From contig RCNN01000306.1 in NCBI GenBank assembly GCA_003667245.1, positions 1 through 32,982 on the forward strand: a stretch of DNA of 32,982 bases. The letters are read 5' to 3'. Below, in pieces: positions 1-10,600 of this stretch. The stretch is from Heterostelium multicystogenum (taxonomy: Eukaryota > Evosea > Eumycetozoa > Acytosteliales > Acytosteliaceae). The translations under genes and the position numbers were made by a program. Position 1 is the stretch's first letter. Each line of letters starts with the position of its first letter. The notes below the pieces were generated by a model that was not told the DNA's origin, did not search any database, and saw nothing but the letters and a program-made list of their open reading frames with translations.

Positions 1-1524
1 GACTATCTAATTCAATGAATAATTTTAAAAATGCCGAATATCTATCAATGAGAAGAAAGATTAATGGCAATGATATTTCAGATCAAATCACTGGAATTAA
101 ATTCTTAGAGATTTGGTTTCTAAAGGTATGTTTGGTTTTTTCTTGTAATTAATGAATTTATAGAAATATTAATTAATCAATATTTATTTTATTTAGATCA
201 TGAAATTGCAATTCACCCATATATCTATCAAAGAATACATTCATTGTTTAAAGATACAGAAATATAGTCTTAAAAGTATGTTGTCGTTTTGAGATTTAAA
301 AAAAAAATACCACCCTTGGGTTATTAATTGATAATTTTAACATTTTATTTAGACAGAAGCATCATTTATATTTTGCAAATTGTTTTGATGGAAACATGAT
401 GATGCAATTAAATTATTAAGTAATGAAAATATAGTTAGAAGTTTAGTTTGTTCAATCTTTAAGTATCCAGAGGAATATGATTTGATACATGGTTGTGTAT
501 GGTCATTGAACACAACTATGCTGTGAAAATCATTTGAAAAACGAGACGATGTTAATACATTTCACATGTTGGTGCCTTCACTTGTAAAGTTTAACTCTCC
601 GATACAAATCTACCAGAGGAATTTACTCAATAATATTCTCTGGCTAATTCACAGTCTTTCAAGAGGTGAGCCAAAGCCAAAGAGAGATTTCTTAATACCA
701 TTGCTCCCAATTCTTGCAACACTCTATCAGCATAGTAACTTAGAGATAGTGGATCACGCGATTATGGATTTCATTCTATATATCTGAAGACTTGAACTCC
801 AAGTTTATAAATCAATGGTACCTCAGCGACAAGAAGGTTAGCAGTGTAAGTGGTGTCAGTCTACCTATTGATGTCTTCACTATCAATCATAGTCTTGCTC
901 TTGTGGAGCTACTACAAAAGATTATCAGGAGAAGTAATGTGCTTAAAACCTGCAGTAATTGGTTGGCTGGTAACATTCTACATATAGATGAGGAAGAGAA
1001 GAATCCAATCATACATTCTACTTGAGCATTGGAGCTCAGTTACTGAATGTTCTCCAAAGAATTCAGTTCTTTAACCAATCCAGAGCTTATTACCCAAACA
1101 CTTTGGGCGTTGGAGCAACTGATTGCCAAGTCACCATTCCATATCCAAAAGATTCTAGCAAATGAAAGAATCTGTAAACCTTCTTTCACATCTTCAAAAT
1201 CATAATGATTCATCAGTTCGTCACGAATCTACCTATTGCTTGCTCAGCATCATTTACAACGGTACTATCGATCAGTCTGGTAAAGTACTCAAACACATTG
1301 CCATTAGAGTTAGATTTGGTCAATACTTTTCCAACTTAAACCCAGAGAGAACAAAGATAACTATCAATTGATTACAATGTTCTTGGTTGCATTCAAACGT
1401 CTCCAAGTGTGTTATGAAACCAAAGATGTATTTCTGTGATGAGCTCATCAAGTTCTTGATACCTTATATCTCTGACAGTGCCGAATCAAGTAAGATACCC
1501 AAAGAATTCCAAAAGAGAATGTAA
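1..1524 (+). pseudogene. Importin-alpha-like ARM-repeat gene, degenerate; 5' end off the window
   Basis: Importin-alpha binds nuclear localisation signals and imports cargo with importin-beta. Frame 3 is open from the left edge to about 125, followed by two probable introns (about 126-197 and 278-352). Frame 2 (353-787) carries importin-like ARM sequence such as NILWLIHSLSRGEPKPKRDF, matching the family pattern 'N..W.LSNLCRGKP.P'. Frame 3 (792-1025) has a LVELLQKIIRRSNVLKTCSNW stretch, and frame 1 (1162-1524) has a diverged ARM helix pair (SVRHESTYCLLSIIYNGT). The C-terminal frame ends at TAA 1522-1524. In-frame TGA codons lie at 386-388, 524-526, 785-787, 1023-1025 and 1369-1371, and at least three frame changes occur. 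The similarity is weak, so this is most likely a decayed, diverged importin-alpha copy rather than an intact gene. The IBB region is not clearly visible. Confidence 0.7.
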
Positions 1525-1735
1525 ATCAATTTTGAGTTCTATAGAAAGATGCACACCCTCAATTTCAAAATATTTAAACCAAGATTATTAAAATCAAATA
1601 AATATTATATAACCATATATTTAGGACAATCACGATTGTCTTTTGTGTAGTGTAATCTTATTTCTTGGTTGAATTTATGTATAAAAGAAGATTTTAACAT
1701 CAACAGGTACCGCATTCGGTGTTGTAAGAATGTTC

Positions 1736-1842
1736 AAAAAATGTGTTTACTTCTCGTGCTTTATAAGTCATTCTTGCGCAGAGACTTTGCTAATCTTCTC
1801 TGTATCGGTTCCAATTTAACGGATGACACCCGAAGGTGTTCC
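1736..1842 (-). ncRNA. U6: U6 spliceosomal snRNA
   Basis: Read on the minus strand, this 107-nt segment has all the hallmarks of U6. There is a 5' stem-loop AACACC-TTCG-GGTGT. The block GATACAGAGAAGATTAGC follows, with the ACAGA box that pairs the 5' splice site and the U4-pairing and AGC triad region. The internal stem-loop is AAGTC-TCT-GCGCA-AGA-AT-GACTT: two helices with the usual GCGCA loop and 3'-side bulge. It ends in a T6 run (A-run at 1736-1741 on the plus strand), a Pol III terminator. The length equals that of typical U6. The ISL helix differs in sequence from the metazoan one but keeps complementarity, which supports a functional gene. It lies between the importin relic and the SAM-PH gene. 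Confidence 0.93.
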
Positions 1843-1857
1843 AAAACTATCCAATGT

Positions 1858-1870
1858 GAAAATTATGAAA
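1858..1870 (-). promoter_or_regulatory. TATA-like box of the U6 gene
   Basis: The minus strand carries TTTCATAATTTTC about 16-28 nt upstream of the U6 start. This is where a TATA element would specify Pol III for a U6 gene. The match is loose, so the call rests mainly on position. Confidence 0.4.
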
Positions 1871-1900
1871 CAAATCGTTTTTTTTTATCTCATTTTTTTT

Positions 1901-1908
1901 TTATGGGT
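1901..1908 (-). promoter_or_regulatory. DUSE-like upstream element of the U6 gene
   Basis: The minus strand reads ACCCATAA, matching the Dictyostelium upstream sequence element consensus (A/T)CCCA(C/T)AA, as I recall it from published snRNA work. It sits 59-66 nt upstream of the inferred U6 start, the distance expected for DUSE. It is flanked by a T-rich tract on the plus strand. Confidence 0.75.
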
Positions 1909-2067
1909 GAAAAGCGTTGTGGATTTTGAATTTTTTCGATTGAAGAAATTTCAGATTATTAAACACGACAAATTGAAGTTCTCTAATGACTGGAAGAATA
2001 ATAAATATTATTTATATAATATATTTGTTTTATTTATATTTTTTAGCAGTTTTGTCTTCTGGTTTTT

Positions 2068-4408
2068 TCAACATTGAATCAGGCAAACCGATTCCACTGT
2101 AAAATACTGATAATTAATTGTTTTACCATCTAATGGTGGAATTTCGAGAACCCACTGAATCTTTCTCTTGTGGGTTGGGTGTGGTTGGTGCATTGGCTCA
2201 GAATAGGAGATTTCATAGTGTTTCCCAACGGTAGAGACTCTCTTCGACGACGACTCTAACATTTTCTTCTCTTCCATTGGGCAATCTTGATTTCGTAGGT
2301 TTCGACCAAGTAATAGATTATCAAGATCAAAGTTGAAACCGGTTTTGAGTACGTGTTGCAGAAAACTTTGCAAAGTGGTTGCATTGGAATGTTGATAATA
2401 TCGGTTGGGTAGTAGTGTTGCATGGCGAATACATTGAGGATATCAGATCCAAAGTTGTCTTTGTGCTTACGTTGAAGCTTCATTTCACCGGCTGGCAATG
2501 AGTATGGTTGGTCCAAGTGAAAAATGATGGAAGAATCTACCATTCCCAGTCTTGGCCTCAGTTCCATGCTCCTTTATTGACAGATCCGTATTTGGTGTAT
2601 TTTTGTGTATCGAATCTGATGGTATCTATGCTCTTTACTGGGAGTTTCTTGGAAACGAAGCAAATTTGTTTGGATTCTAAATTCTTCAAAATTGGTCTTT
2701 GTGGTCGATGGTATAGCTATATGTACGTTTCTCTGGTTCTGCTGGTTTCGATGGTCCGGATGAGAATCCTGGAATTGGCAACTTTCCAAGCTTGAATCCA
2801 CCCACCTTGGGAAGTGGGAGAGCTGGGGAAGCCTCTTCTTCTTTCTTTTCTTCTTTCTTTTTCTCCTCTGGTTCACGGATTAAAATGACATTGGAGTTCA
2901 AGAAGTCTTTACCAGACTTGTTCTTGATGGTAAACCATCCTCTGATTTCCAATTCCTTTTCACGTGGATCTAAAATACCAACATAGTTGGCATGCCACTG
3001 TGAATAGATCTTTTGAGTTGTATGATAAACGAATCAGTTGATCTTTCTCAGTTGCCTTGACCATCCACTCAAGTGATGAGTTTCCTAAAGATTGGATCAA
3101 GTTCAGTCTCGAGCAAATTGAATGAAATAACCTCTCCACTTGAAAGGAAATGAACGGTATTGGTCTCTTTGTTTTGAAGAGCATAGGTCTTGTCTTTTGG
3201 ATTGTAGATTACAACACCCTTTAATTTGATTGGTTCATCAAAGTGATCATCACGTGGTTACGCTAACTTCAATTTCCTTTCCAATTAATTTTCTCCAACA
3301 TTTTTTCTTGGTGTCTTGGCGTCATTTGTAGTAGGTTTGTTTCGAGAACAAATGATTCTGGTTCAGTGATGGATTGATAGTGGACAGACTTTTCATCGAT
3401 GTTTTTAGGAAGATCCTTGATCCATACAAATCCATTTTCATCCAACTTGATTGAACGAGTCTCTTTCAATGAAAACTTGTCCTGAGCTATGGATATTAAG
3501 ACGGATGTCACCCCTCAGCTGCTGGCTTTTCCTCAACCTCCCAAGATGCAGGTGCGTCGAAACGAGATGATTTTGATTGAGTTGGCTCCTGAGTGTGTTG
3601 GAGATATGGACGAATTGCATTTGGATCAATTTTAACAGGAGTAACTGGAGGAGTAATCAACTTCTTGGCGGCCTCCATACAACGTTGTTTGTCGACAACA
3701 GATTGAGCAACCAAATAATAAACACGAGCACTTGTCTTCATGGAAATCTTGGAAGGCGTATTGTTTACCCTCCATATTTCACATCCAAGGTGCACCACGC
3801 AATTTCAATGACCTTGATTGGAGATACGTCGGTATTGTTCTTGAAATAGGCCATTCTACCCTCTTCATATATTCTAAAGTAAACGCTTCTTCCATACCTT
3901 GCTTCAAAGAAACCTTCCTCACCTTTTCTTTTGGAGATATCCTTCAAAAGTGACTTTAGATTGGAGGGGTGGACCAGAGAAACTCATTATTGGGGACGAC
4001 TCTGAATCGGAATCTGAGTCATCATCATTATTCTTTCCAATGGAAATCTTGGATTTGGTTTGTGGTGGAGGAGTAAGTAGTACCACTACTCGGACTGAGT
4101 GTGCTAAGAGCTAGAAGAACTTTGAAGTTACTGTAATACTAACAGAACCACCAGCAGCAAATTTCTCTGCTCTTTACAAATGCTCTTTTAGCATGTCCTC
4201 TCTTAACAACCAACAGCAACCAATTCATCTTCAGTTAATTCTGAAATTATATTCTGGATCGTCATATCCTATAAATGATTATTATACTAAATTAGAATAT
4301 TTTCTAATAATCTCTATTCTAGCATCATGTTAATTACCATTTTCAAATAATAAATCTTTATATGTTTCCAATCCAATTGCCTTTAAAATATTGATCAAGT
4401 GTACTCAT
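2068..4408 (-). CDS. SAM + PH + DUF4140/DUF4139-like protein, frame-broken
   Basis: The gene reads right to left. It starts at a probable ATG (4406-4408), with one intron at 4269-4337 (GTAATT...TTATAG). First is a SAM domain: INILKAIGLETYKDLLFENG, then GYDD, LTEDELVAVG and KRGHAKR. After a Ser/Asp-rich linker comes a PH domain: EGYLQKK, GRMAYFKNNTD, and a C-terminal helix DKQRCMEAAKKLI. Next is a DUF4140-like N-module (SVLISIAQDKFSLKETRSIK, LPKNIDEKSV). Last is a DUF4139-like module: LIGKEIEV, YALQNKETNTVHFLSSGEV, ELEIRGWFTIKNKSGKDFLN, LPAGEMKLQRKHKD, and a final WVLEIPPLDGKTINY beta segment. A Lys/Glu-rich insert lies near 2830-2870. SAM and PH suggest a membrane- or scaffold-associated role; the DUF4139 function is unknown. 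At least five frame changes interrupt the chain, by decay or assembly indels. Confidence 0.78.
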
Positions 4409-4802
4409 TTTTTAATCTCTAATAATTTATAATAAATAATAATATATTATAATATAAAAATATATATATCTATGTCTATCTTTCCGATTTATTATCAATA
4501 CTAATATTTTAAAATGATTGATTGATTCTTTAATAAAAAAATTGTATGGATTAGTACCTAGGATGATTCTATTTTTTTTGGAATAGTTTCCAACTTTTGA
4601 TTTGTAACTTTTAAGTTTAGAAATAAATAAAAATAATTCTAGATTTATTAAGGGAGGATGTCAGCGACCATGGTCTAGATGATTTTCTTATATATTAAAA
4701 TTTAAAACATAATATCGATATTTTTAAGAAATACATGGGTTAAAGGTGAATTACAAAAAATCTTTTGATGACAACAAACTTTTTTTTGACTGATTTGCAC
4801 GG

Positions 4803-4818
4803 AAAGGTGATCACCTTT
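4803..4818. repeat. Perfect 16-bp palindrome AAAGGTGATCACCTTT
   Basis: The sequence AAAGGTGATCACCTTT equals its own reverse complement. It stands in AT-rich spacer, roughly 400 bp upstream of the SAM-PH start. It could be a dimeric transcription factor site or chance; nothing else indicates a role. Confidence 0.6.
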
Positions 4819-5373
4819 TTGGAAAGATAAATGAAAATCCGTGGTTTTTAGTGAATTTTGGGATTAGATATTTTTATTGTTGTTTAAACTAAATTCTTAA
4901 AAAAAATGGAGATGCAAAAATTAAGTTGTCAGAGAATTGGTCAGTGATCCACCACCAGAACGGACTTTTCAATCTCCAAAAAACATTATATTAACTGCTG
5001 TTGTTTTTCTACTAAAATTTCATCATTCTGTTGTTTGTTTTATTGGTTTAGTGTAAACTATCAACTTTGGAAGATAGAGACACTGACTTCTCGGCATCTT
5101 TGTTAAAAACAACATTAAAAAAAAGTCACCAACACCTGATGTATTTTCACTCCAATAAGGAATGTGGGCCTCCAACCAAATACCGATGAGTCATGATTCT
5201 TTGACCATTACATATTCATTGGATACCAGACTTTGTTAAATAATCAAGATTGATTTTTAATAAATCATAGTAAGGTTATAATATAGGGAGAGATCAAGAT
5301 GGATTTTTATTTAATATTCTCAATACAATTGATTCAACTATTCTAAAGATTAGTCTTAAGAACATAATTTCAT

Positions 5374-5457
5374 CCTCTATTAGCTCAATAGAGGCAGTAC
5401 ATGTATAAGTTTCTGTGAATCTGAATCAATATATCTCAACTCACAGGTACATGTATA
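5374..5457. repeat. Hairpin plus direct repeat downstream of the ankyrin gene
   Basis: CCTCTAT (5374-5380) and ATAGAGG (5388-5394) form a 7-bp stem with a 7-nt loop. The 11-mer GTACATGTATA occurs at 5397-5407 and again at 5447-5457. Between the copies TCTGTGA and TCACAG are complementary. All lies within 110 bp of the ankyrin stop codon, so it may fold in the 3' UTR. Confidence 0.5.
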
Positions 5458-5480
5458 TTTATTAATATAAATTGGGTTAT

Positions 5481-7449
5481 CTATTTATCTTTAAAGAATG
5501 GACGAACAATCTTATTTTGTAGTTTCTTTAGGAAACTTGAATTACTTGGTTGTTCATCTTGTTGGTCGTTTGGAATACAGTTTCTTTTCAGTTTTTGTTG
5601 TTCTTTAAAATAATCAATGATTGTTATGTACTTAGATGAGCCATGCACCAGTTGTTCTATGACGTGGTCATTCAAATTGATTGCTAAATGCTTGTTCTCA
5701 TAGAGTAGTTTAAACGTAGCAAGTCGACCATAGATAACCGCTTCGTGCAGTGCGTTGTATGTGTATTTCGATTTATGATTCTCGATGGCATATTTGATAA
5801 CGTCGTAGTCCGATGGTTTTCTTGCGTGGTTGATGGTGAAAAGCGAGACGGAAACAACCGATGTTCCTGTTTGTTTAATAAAGTTTTTGTACTGTTCAAA
5901 TATGTATTGGACTACAGGGAGATGCCCTTTCTTGGCTGCCTCTTCAATGGCGCCGTTCAATGCATAGCGATAGTCTTGCTGGACTAATGTTAAAGTGTTT
6001 TTGGCAAACAGATCCTCTATGTGTAATTTGAATTTTCTCCATAATATATTGAACCAAGTCGATTCGTCCATGGAGTCCGGCAATATTCAGTGCTGTGTAC
6101 AAATTGAAATCGCTTCGATTGTCGGCTAAGAATTTGACCACCTCCAGATGTCCATTTGCTGTAGCGGTGCCGAGCGTAAGACCTCAAGCAACCTTCTGTT
6201 CTGTTATAGTGAAGAAATTCTACAATGGCGAGATGGCCATGTGCAGCAGCGGTATCCATAGCCCGAGTAGTGCAACCCTCGGTTCTATGGGTGTGCAGGT
6301 ATTTGACCATTTCCAAATGGCCATTGGAGGCAGCTGTATCCATTGCTTTAGCAGTGCAACCTTCAAGCCGTATCGATGTGAAATACTCTACTACACTAAG
6401 ATAGCCATGTGCAGCAGCCGAGTCAATTGCACCCTTTGCTCGGAATCCAAGAGAGTGCAGACTCTTTATTAAATTTATGTCGCCAGTGACAGTCACCATC
6501 TCTAAGTCATAGTCGTTGATCGATTTAAACATACGATTCTCTAATATATAGTGTATAATCCTGCTATGTCCGTTGAGGCAGGCATTTCTAAATGCGGCAC
6601 TCGTGTATCCTTCAGTTCTATTCTTATGAAGGAATTCAAATATTTCAAAGTGACCGCCAGCGGCAACAAGATTCATCGCCCGAGGCGAGCACTTTTCTGT
6701 TCTATTGTAGTGAAGAAACTTGACAATTTCAAAGTGGCCATTAGAGGCCGCCCAGTCTAGCGCTCTAGAAGTGCATCCTTCAGTACGATGCTTATGAAGA
6801 AATACAACAATATCATAGTAGCCTTTTGATGAAGCGTTGTCCATAGCCAACTGTGTGCATCCTTCAGTACGATTGTTATGCAACCATTTGACAACATCGA
6901 TGTACCCATGCGACGCAGCCATGTCCATCGCCTGCTCTGAGCAGCCCTCTGTCCTGTTGCGATGCAAGAACTCCAAAATGTCAATTCTATTGTATTTGGC
7001 AGCCATGTCCATTGAATGATAGGTGAATCCCAGAGTCAAGCTATTATCATGCATATACTTGACGACATGAAAATGACCATGAGCAATTGCATTTTGAGTA
7101 ATATTTATGACGACACTGTCGTACAGTACATCTTTATACGACTCATTGATTAGTTTGATAAACTCTAATCTTCCGGTTGATCCAGCGACAACCAATGATC
7201 TGGCAAACTCTGCAATTGGCCAACTATAAAGCACTCTATCATTCAGTATTTTCTGCAGTACACATTTGAACTCATTGAAATATCCATATCGTATCAGCTG
7301 GTAGGGTCTTTCAATCAATTCCTCCCAACTGTATACCCTCAACCAAATCTTTAGATCCTCCTCGACAACTTTGACCAATTGATTTTAATATGATCAAATA
7401 ATTTATATTTTAAAAATCGATCTAAATATTTTAAAGAATACATTAGCAT
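5481..7449 (-). CDS. Dictyostelid ankyrin-repeat protein ('NRTEGC' family), frame-broken
   Basis: The protein is a solenoid of about 33-residue ankyrin-like repeats with the unit AMD.AA..GH.EIVKFLH.NRTEGC. At least eight near-identical TEGC-type copies lie between 6180 and 7060, then more diverged repeats and a basic tail. The main frame (6017-7378) has no in-frame ATG before the repeats. The N-terminus probably lies in another frame, from an ATG at 7447-7449 (MLMYSLKYLDRFLKYKLFDH...), joining WEELIERPYQLIRYGYFNEF near 7360. The frame changes again near 6180 (to TLGTATANGHLEVVKFLADN) and near 6030, by an A-run, to the 5481-6083 frame. Such proteins form large dictyostelid-specific families, probably binding other proteins; the target is unknown. 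High similarity between repeats could also cause assembly error. Confidence 0.85.
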
Positions 7450-7569
7450 TGTTATTAATCATTTATATTATATTATATTATAATTAGATGTGTATCATTA
7501 GTTATATTAACAAAATGATCAGTTTTATAAATTTGGTGTGAAAGTGTAGATTTATTAGTTTTTTTTGAT

Positions 7570-7588
7570 AAAAAAAAAAAAAAAAAAA
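7570..7588 (+). repeat. Poly(A) tract of 19 nt
   Basis: An uninterrupted A19 run lies in the 210-bp spacer between the 5' end of the ankyrin gene and the 3' end of the NFX1-type gene. Such homopolymers are common in dictyostelid spacers and are prone to length errors. Confidence 0.9.
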
Positions 7589-7660
7589 CAAAACTTAGAC
7601 TTGTTTTTTTGGGAGGCAGGTATTGTCTAAATTTTGGAAGTCTCCAACAATCATGATTAA

Positions 7661-10600
7661 TTATTGATTATATTGTTCCCAATTTTCAACTGGTTCATTG
7701 AATAATATGGTTTCTTCTGAAATATAATCATTATCTACACTATTGTTGGTGTTATTGTTGTTTGTAGTGGTAGTAGTTGTAGTGGTTGTAGTTGTCGTTG
7801 TAGTGGTTGTTGGAGTTGTTGTGGTAGTAGCTGGTTTGGGTGGCGATACGTTATTTGGGGTTGTTGGTTTTTTAATTGAGTTGTTTGTTGCTGTTGTTGG
7901 TGGAGAGTCTAAATAAGAGAATCTGTTGACTGCAAAGAATTCTCCTTGGAAACCAGGTGGTTCGTATTTCTTTGCTGTTGCTGATGATGTAACTTCAATT
8001 AGTTTAGGATCATCATTATATGGAACGATAGAGAACATGGTTGTCTTGATGTCTGCAGCATTATCGTAGTTATGTTGATCACCAAAGATAACTAAAAGGT
8101 TGGCATCATCAATCCAGAGTAAACTGTATTTGCCCTCGAATTCTTTTAAGAATTGAGTGATATGCTCGGAACGAATGGCAGGATTCAAATTGTTGAAGTA
8201 GAGAGTACGTGATTCAATCTCTTCAATAAGAAGACTGTTCAAAGAGATTGCCGCATAACTCTGACTGCTCTTGGAGACCGAAGTAAGATTACTGAAATTG
8301 AGGGACTCTGTCAAAGTGGTGAAGGAATGGCAGTTAACTTTTGAATCTTATAGAGTTCAATTAAATTGAATCCACGTTTCTCTCGGACTCTGATATGATA
8401 ATATTTTGGCCATTTGAATAATTAGATTGGAATGGACAGTGTTTGTAAATGAAATGGTCAATTTCCTAAGAAGTGATAATAATATATTAGTTTGCATTCT
8501 TATTATTATTATTGTCATATTGATTTAACTTACAATACGCTTGAGTTGATAAATTCTTCAAATATGGTTTCAATCTTTTTTAACACATTTTGGTGATGCT
8601 CTGCAGAATAGATTCAATGTTTTCAATTTGGTTGAGTGATGGCTGTTCAGCTTCTTCATTTTCTACATAGTCACTCTTTAGGGATAAAAAGATTTTATCT
8701 CTCTTTTCTCTTTCGCATTGCTCATCACATTCCAATTCTCTGACGGTACCTTCTGTACCAATTGGAACACAATTTGTTTCAACACATCTTCTTTCACATG
8801 GACAATAGATCTTTGTCTAAAAGTTATATTTGATTGTTAGTTGTTATAATAAAGACTTATGTCCAATTTGATTAATTACCTTTTGTTTACAAATTTGAGG
8901 GGACATGGCTCACCTGGATGACACGAAGCTTGACATGTATGCTCACATGTTGCTAAAGGTGCATTACATGGGTATCCGCAAGAGATACCTTTCATAATGT
9001 CATCAAAGTGTGCTCTCAGAAGTAAGGACTACTGGGGAACTGGTTGGGTTGAAGGTTTAAGGCAAGGACCAGCATGACATGTTCTTGGGCATTTATGTGT
9101 GAGGCATGGAAGATTCTTTCCACAAACCCTACCACACGAAACTTCCGAAGTGGCACATTTAATATTCTTTCTCATCTCGTGTCCCACTTCCACACATCTT
9201 TTCAACGAGAACTGGACATGGTGGACAAGGTCCTTGATGGCATTGGTGTTGGGCAATGATCTCATTGGTATGTCCACAATCTCTTGGAACAACACATGGA
9301 TGAGGGCAAGGTGGAAGTCTAGTTCCACATGGAATGGGTGGCAAGAGTACAGTCTTTCCACAGCGACAGGTCATATCATCATAGTTGTTCAGGGGACATG
9401 GGTAACATTTTCCTTGGTGACAAAGTGATTCACAACGATGTACACCACATTTTAAGGCACGACCACAAACGATTTTGCATACATGATTACCTGATGTATC
9501 GTTGTTTGAGGTGGATGGGCAACATTTTGATTCCGCATTCATGCTTCTTGCAGTTACGTAAGACACGGCATACACTACCACAAGTAAAAGCACTGGAATT
9601 CGTGGCAATATTGGCTGTGACTACACCACATTGACGGTTTTCAATGGATTTACCACAACGGCAGGATGATTTAACTTTGACTTTGCATGGCGGACAGTCT
9701 CCGGCGTGGCACTTTTCTTGGCAATGATGCTGTCCACATGCCAAGATACGAGAGCATACTTTACCACAAGTTGGGATTGGCTCAAGACATGACTCACGAG
9801 GAGGAATGGGTAGTTCAGAGAGAATCGATTGCGAGCAACAACAGAGCTTAACCTTTGGAGGGAACCAACTGACATGGATCACATGGACCAGTGTGGCAGG
9901 TTCTCTGGCATTTATGGTTTCCGCAATCCAACAGACGTTCACATTTGGTTTTCACACGAATACATACGATCTTCTTCTAATTCTTTCTGGCTCCATGGGT
10001 CTGCTGTACCAGATCCACATGCACGTGGTTCAATTGTTTTACCACAATAGCATTTTCTGTGTCTCCTTGACTTCGCATGGTTGACATGGACCAGAATGGC
10101 AACGTTCTTCGCAATTATGATTTCCACATGACAATGGCTTTTGACAGGTGTTTTGGCAAGTTCTGCCTTTATCGATTTCTCCACACATCAATCTGTAGGA
10201 AGTCGCACCACAGTAACACTCCTTAATATCACCAAGTGCTGAGCAATTTAAGCAAGGACCAGGATGACAAAGGATGTTGCAAGTGTGTGGACAATTCGAT
10301 TTGGCACGATATTTTCCACAGATTTCACCGCAACTGTGGGCAGGAAGTAAGGATTATATTGTGGATCTTTAACTTTTCCGCAGAAACAAGTGTTTGGAGG
10401 CTCTCCAGTTGCCTCAATGACATGACGGCAACCTGGACACTTCCACTTGCCGTCGGCGGTCGTCGATTTGCTCTTCCACTCTTTAATACACTTTAAGTGA
10501 AACATGTGAAACATGAAGTACAATTCCAGACGGCCACTGATTTTTTGATGGTTTCGTAACACACCATACAATCATAAGTGCGGCTCTGGATCTTATTTAT

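Larger units (their letters stand above)
4409..5480. other. Spacer with a coding-like patch, a palindrome and repeats
   Basis: This AT-rich spacer separates the 5' end of the SAM-PH gene from the 3' end of the ankyrin gene. It contains a perfect 16-bp palindrome at 4803-4818 and a GC-richer patch at 4890-5215 with open frames on both strands (minus 5026-5190, 55 codons without a stop). There is also a 7-bp hairpin at 5374-5394 and a direct repeat GTACATGTATA at 5397-5407 and 5447-5457. No gene can be named. Confidence 0.5.

Noticed and set aside
1629..1644. Small inverted repeat GACAATC-AC-GATTGTC
   Set aside because: A 7-bp stem with a 2-nt centre is weak, and nothing nearby suggests a function beyond lying about 90 nt past the U6 terminator.
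1669..2077. Plus-strand ORFs over the U6 locus
   Set aside because: They are antisense to the U6 RNA and its promoter; the structural RNA explains the conserved words.
2168..2175. Second DUSE-like match (ACCCACAA on the minus strand)
   Set aside because: It falls inside coding sequence of the DUF4139-like gene (HPTHKRK) and no structured RNA follows at 60 nt.
6095..7019. Plus-strand ORFs across the ankyrin gene
   Set aside because: The 99-nt periodicity of the minus-strand repeats keeps antisense frames open; the minus strand has the ankyrin consensus.
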